From: an uncultured Bacteroidales bacterium
GTDB taxonomy: Bacteria; Bacteroidota; Bacteroidia; Bacteroidales; F082
DNA: 64,000 nucleotides
Assembly (NCBI GenBank): GCA_947303085.1
Contig: CAMYXP010000001.1
Span: 558,001-622,000, forward strand
Direction: 5' to 3'
Shown here: in pieces, positions 61,766 through 64,000 of the stretch
How positions within the stretch are numbered: the stretch's first letter is position 1
How the letters are laid out: every line of letters begins with the position of its first letter
The notes under the pieces: generated by a model
Told to the model about the DNA's origin: nothing
The model's input: the letters and a program-made list of their open reading frames with translations, nothing else
Databases searched by the model: none
Made by a program: the position numbers and the translations under genes

Positions 61766-62506
61766 ATGAATATAAAATTAAAAATCTGGCGTCAAAAATC
61801 TGCATCTGCAAAAGGCAAATTCGTTGAATATCAATTAAATGATGTCCCGGCAGAAGCGTCATTCCTCGAGATGCTTGACATTCTCAACGAGCAACTCGTT
61901 TTAAAGGGTGAAGACCCTGTCACATTCGACCACGACTGTCGCGAAGGCATCTGTGGCGCCTGCGGATTATATATCAACGGACATCCTCATGGACGTTTTA
62001 AAAACACCACCACTTGCCAGCTCCACATGCGCAAGTTCAAGGACGGCGACACCATCACCGTGGAGCCGTGGCGCTCTGAGGCGTTTCCTATCATCAAGGA
62101 CTTGATGGTCGACCGTTCGGCTCTCGACAAGCTAATCCAGGCTGGTGGTTACATCTCCGTTCACACTGGCGGCGTGCCTGATGCCAACGCCATCCCGATC
62201 AACAAACATAAAGCTGATCTGGCGATGGATGCCGCGGCTTGCATAGGTTGCGGCGCATGCATCGCGGCTTGCAAAAACGGCAGTGCCATGCTTTTCGTGG
62301 GCGCAAAGGTGTCGCAGTTCGCTCTTCTCCCGCAAGGCGAGGTGGAGTGGGCCGACCGTGTGCAGAAGATGGTGGCTCGCATGGATGAGCTAGGATTCGG
62401 TAGCTGTTCCAACACTTACGTGTGCCAAGCCGAGTGTCCGAAAGGCATCTCTGTGACTAATATCGCCCGCATGAATCGTCAGTATTTGGCATCAAAACTT
62501 AAATAA
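61766..62506 (+). CDS. frdB: Fumarate reductase/succinate dehydrogenase iron-sulfur subunit
   Basis: A 246-residue iron-sulfur protein. The N-terminal [2Fe-2S] motif is [19 protein letters not shown]. The C-terminal cluster motifs are [18 protein letters not shown] and CQAECPKGI. It carries electrons between the cytochrome subunit and FrdA. Last gene of the frdCAB operon; no clear terminator follows before the next promoter. Confidence 0.94.
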   Translation: MNIKLKIWRQKSASAKGKFVEYQLNDVPAEASFLEMLDILNEQLVLKGEDPVTFDHDCREGICGACGLYINGHPHGRFKNTTTCQLHMRKFKDGDTITVEPWRSEAFPIIKDLMVDRSALDKLIQAGGYISVHTGGVPDANAIPINKHKADLAMDAAACIGCGACIAACKNGSAMLFVGAKVSQFALLPQGEVEWADRVQKMVARMDELGFGSCSNTYVCQAECPKGISVTNIARMNRQYLASKLK

Positions 62507-62519
62507 AATTAAAAAAAGT

Positions 62520-62550
62520 TTTGATTTTTAAAAATCATTGATTATATTTG
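62520..62550 (+). promoter_or_regulatory. Full promoter for the 62601 gene
   Basis: TTTG (62520-62523), 19-base spacer, then TATATTTG (62543-62550), a full match to the Bacteroidota housekeeping promoter, about 50 bases before the ATG. Confidence 0.7.
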
Positions 62551-62600
62551 CAGCGTTAATAATCAATAAGTTGCGCCCGACACGAACTAGGGATGATATT

Positions 62601-64000
62601 ATGAAAAAGATCCTAACGCTGCTATTATCCGCTGCAATGCTTGTTGCTATTGTGTTTGCGACAGGTTGCAAAAAGAAAACAGATGATTCGAATCCGTCAA
62701 ACGGAGGAGGTGTGACACCGCCTTCAACGTCGAAGATTTATTTCGGCTTGGTCGGCTACAACGACAGCCTCTTTATCAGAGAGATTAACCCATATAACAA
62801 CGATTGGGTTGATGATTTCGTAGAGTTTGTCAATTCAACATATTATACCGAGGCTGGTCTGCTTTATTATGCCGACTATACCGCTTTGAATAATATGACA
62901 AACGCACAGATACCAAAAAATCTGTCAAAGGTTTCGTTGATTACATTTACCGATGGTATTGACTATTATTCGCTTGATTCTGAGGAGACAAATCCTGAGG
63001 GTTATGCGACAAAAGCAGAGTATCGTGATGCTCTTAATGATAAGATTGTCAATGACTTAGTGCAAGGTAATAATATCGATGCCTATACTATCGGTCTGGC
63101 CGGTGATGAGGCTCAGTCGCATATTGTTGAGTTTAGAGAGAACCTCGAAAAACTGGCTAGCAATCCCGACAATGTTTATGAAGTCAATACCATGCCTGAG
63201 GCTGCCGATAAGTTTTATCAGATAGCTGATGATATTCACAATACTGTGGCCGAAAATGGTAACGTATTGGTTATGTTGGTGTTAGACTGCACTTATACCA
63301 TCATTAACGGTGGCGGCGCACCATGGCCATGGCCGGGACAGCCTCAGCCTGTGACTCCGATAACACCTCCTATCCCGGAACCGACACCTGCTGATCCTCC
63401 AATCACATATATCGTTGGACAAGTTATTACAATTTGTGATAATGGCTGGGGTACAACACCGTCTCTGGTAACTAATGCTGTTACCAATGTCACTGAAAAC
63501 TCAGCTAATTGCGGAGGAACTGTGACTAATAACGGCGGTTGGGATGTTTTAGAAGCTGGTGTCTGCTACAGCACCACACATAACCCGACAGTCACCGGCA
63601 ACCATGTGATAGGCAATGGAGTTACATCGTTTACATGTGAGTTGACAGGTCTGTCATCAGGAACGAAATATTATGCCAGGGCTTACGCGATAAATTCAAA
63701 GGGCGTTGGTTATGGCAATGAGGTGTCGTTTACAACCGAAGGCGATGAACCTGGCGGCGGCGGAGGCACAATCGGCGACTTCCAGTTCTCTGTAAGCTCT
63801 TCAAAAACTGTTTATTTCTCACAAGGTAACCTGCAATATCAGGCTTCGACCGACACATGGCGCTTCGCTGAGCATCAATACGATCGTATAGGCACCGCCA
63901 ATTCGAATATATCTTCAACCTACAGCGGCTGGATCGACTTGTTCGGTTGGGGCACAAGCGGTTATCACGACACGAACGATCCTTACAATGTCAATTTCCA
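62601..64000 (+). CDS. Large lipoprotein with vWA-like, Fn3-like and FISUMP-like domains (incomplete)
   Basis: The frame is open from the ATG at 62601 to the window end (466 codons), so the gene is cut at its 3-prime side. Signal peptide with lipidation cysteine C21 (FATGCKKK). Residues about 35-240 resemble a von Willebrand A fold (SLITFTDGIDYYS) but lack a clear DxSxS metal site. A Pro-rich linker (about 250-270), a fibronectin-III-like domain (about 290-385, LTGLSSGTKYYARAYAINS) and a Gly-rich linker follow. Then comes the start of a FISUMP-like domain (VYFSQGNLQYQASTDTWRFA, FGWGTSGY), the third in this window. Function unknown. Confidence 0.85.
   Translation, partial: MKKILTLLLSAAMLVAIVFATGCKKKTDDSNPSNGGGVTPPSTSKIYFGLVGYNDSLFIREINPYNNDWVDDFVEFVNSTYYTEAGLLYYADYTALNNMTNAQIPKNLSKVSLITFTDGIDYYSLDSEETNPEGYATKAEYRDALNDKIVNDLVQGNNIDAYTIGLAGDEAQSHIVEFRENLEKLASNPDNVYEVNTMPEAADKFYQIADDIHNTVAENGNVLVMLVLDCTYTIINGGGAPWPWPGQPQPVTPITPPIPEPTPADPPITYIVGQVITICDNGWGTTPSLVTNAVTNVTENSANCGGTVTNNGGWDVLEAGVCYSTTHNPTVTGNHVIGNGVTSFTCELTGLSSGTKYYARAYAINSKGVGYGNEVSFTTEGDEPGGGGGTIGDFQFSVSSSKTVYFSQGNLQYQASTDTWRFAEHQYDRIGTANSNISSTYSGWIDLFGWGTSGYHDTNDPYNVNF

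Overview
The window comes from the chromosome of a Bacteroidota bacterium, most likely an anaerobic member of the Bacteroidales. The gene content supports this: a type IX secretion module (gldJ, porU, porV) with cargo proteases carrying the matching C-terminal sorting tail, TamL instead of TamA, a btuB-btuG pair under a cobalamin riboswitch, and a three-gene fumarate reductase. Nearly every transcription unit is preceded by the Bacteroidota-type -7 box TAnnTTTG. Shine-Dalgarno sequences are mostly absent.

Layout. 1-4.6 kb: end of the ribosomal protein operon (secY end, map, infA, rpmJ, rpsM, rpsK, rpsD, rpoA, rplQ). 4.8-6.7 kb: a small membrane protein and a lipoprotein with a FISUMP-like domain, followed by eno. 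8.1-15 kb, leftward: exbB-exbD-tonB-folC-tamL-helicase. 15-16 kb: a membrane-anchored LytTR regulator facing an array of seven 20-21 bp-spaced repeats. 16.2-23.3 kb: fabH-fabF-fabZ-etfB-acpP-etfA-acyl-CoA dehydrogenase-fabG. 23.4-25.7 kb, leftward: murF-anmK. 25.8-32.2 kb: gldJ divergent from porU and porV. 32.5-34.3 kb: a fused paralogue of the 4.9-6.7 kb gene pair. 34.4-40.2 kb, leftward: rpmH; then a regulatory operon of two DRTGG-like proteins, a PHP phosphoesterase, two GHKL ATPases, a sensory-type [FeFe]-hydrogenase homologue and pepD. 40.4-46.5 kb: a transporter, queH, and the trimeric NAD- and ferredoxin-linked [FeFe]-hydrogenase with an accessory [2Fe-2S] protein. 46.6-52.5 kb: two tandem C10 proteases and a divergent subtilase, all type IX cargo. 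52.6-55.6 kb: fused Nfn-type transhydrogenase and a MORN-repeat protein. 55.7-58.9 kb: riboswitch, btuB, btuG. 59-62.5 kb: frdCAB. 62.6 kb to the end: an incomplete lipoprotein with a third copy of the FISUMP-like domain.

The metabolism reads as fermentative redox balancing. The bifurcating-type hydrogenase, Nfn transhydrogenase, ETF/acyl-CoA dehydrogenase and fumarate reductase all move electrons between NADH, NADPH, ferredoxin, H2 and fumarate. The most unusual candidate system is the fatty-acid operon. It carries condensing, ketoreducing and dehydrating enzymes plus acyl carrier protein, but no enoyl-ACP reductase of the FabI/FabK type. In that position it carries an ETF (beta subunit of the NADH-bifurcating type) and an acyl-CoA dehydrogenase, with the acp gene between the two ETF genes. 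Its promoter region is filled by the LytTR-facing repeat array.

Dispersed repeats are frequent. One is a GTCATTTCGAC..GGAGAAATC element (four loci, one inside the frd operon). Another is a palindrome family around AGACGCGAT that acts as terminator stems between genes and also lies in frame inside three coding regions. No tRNA, rRNA, CRISPR array or insertion sequence was seen.
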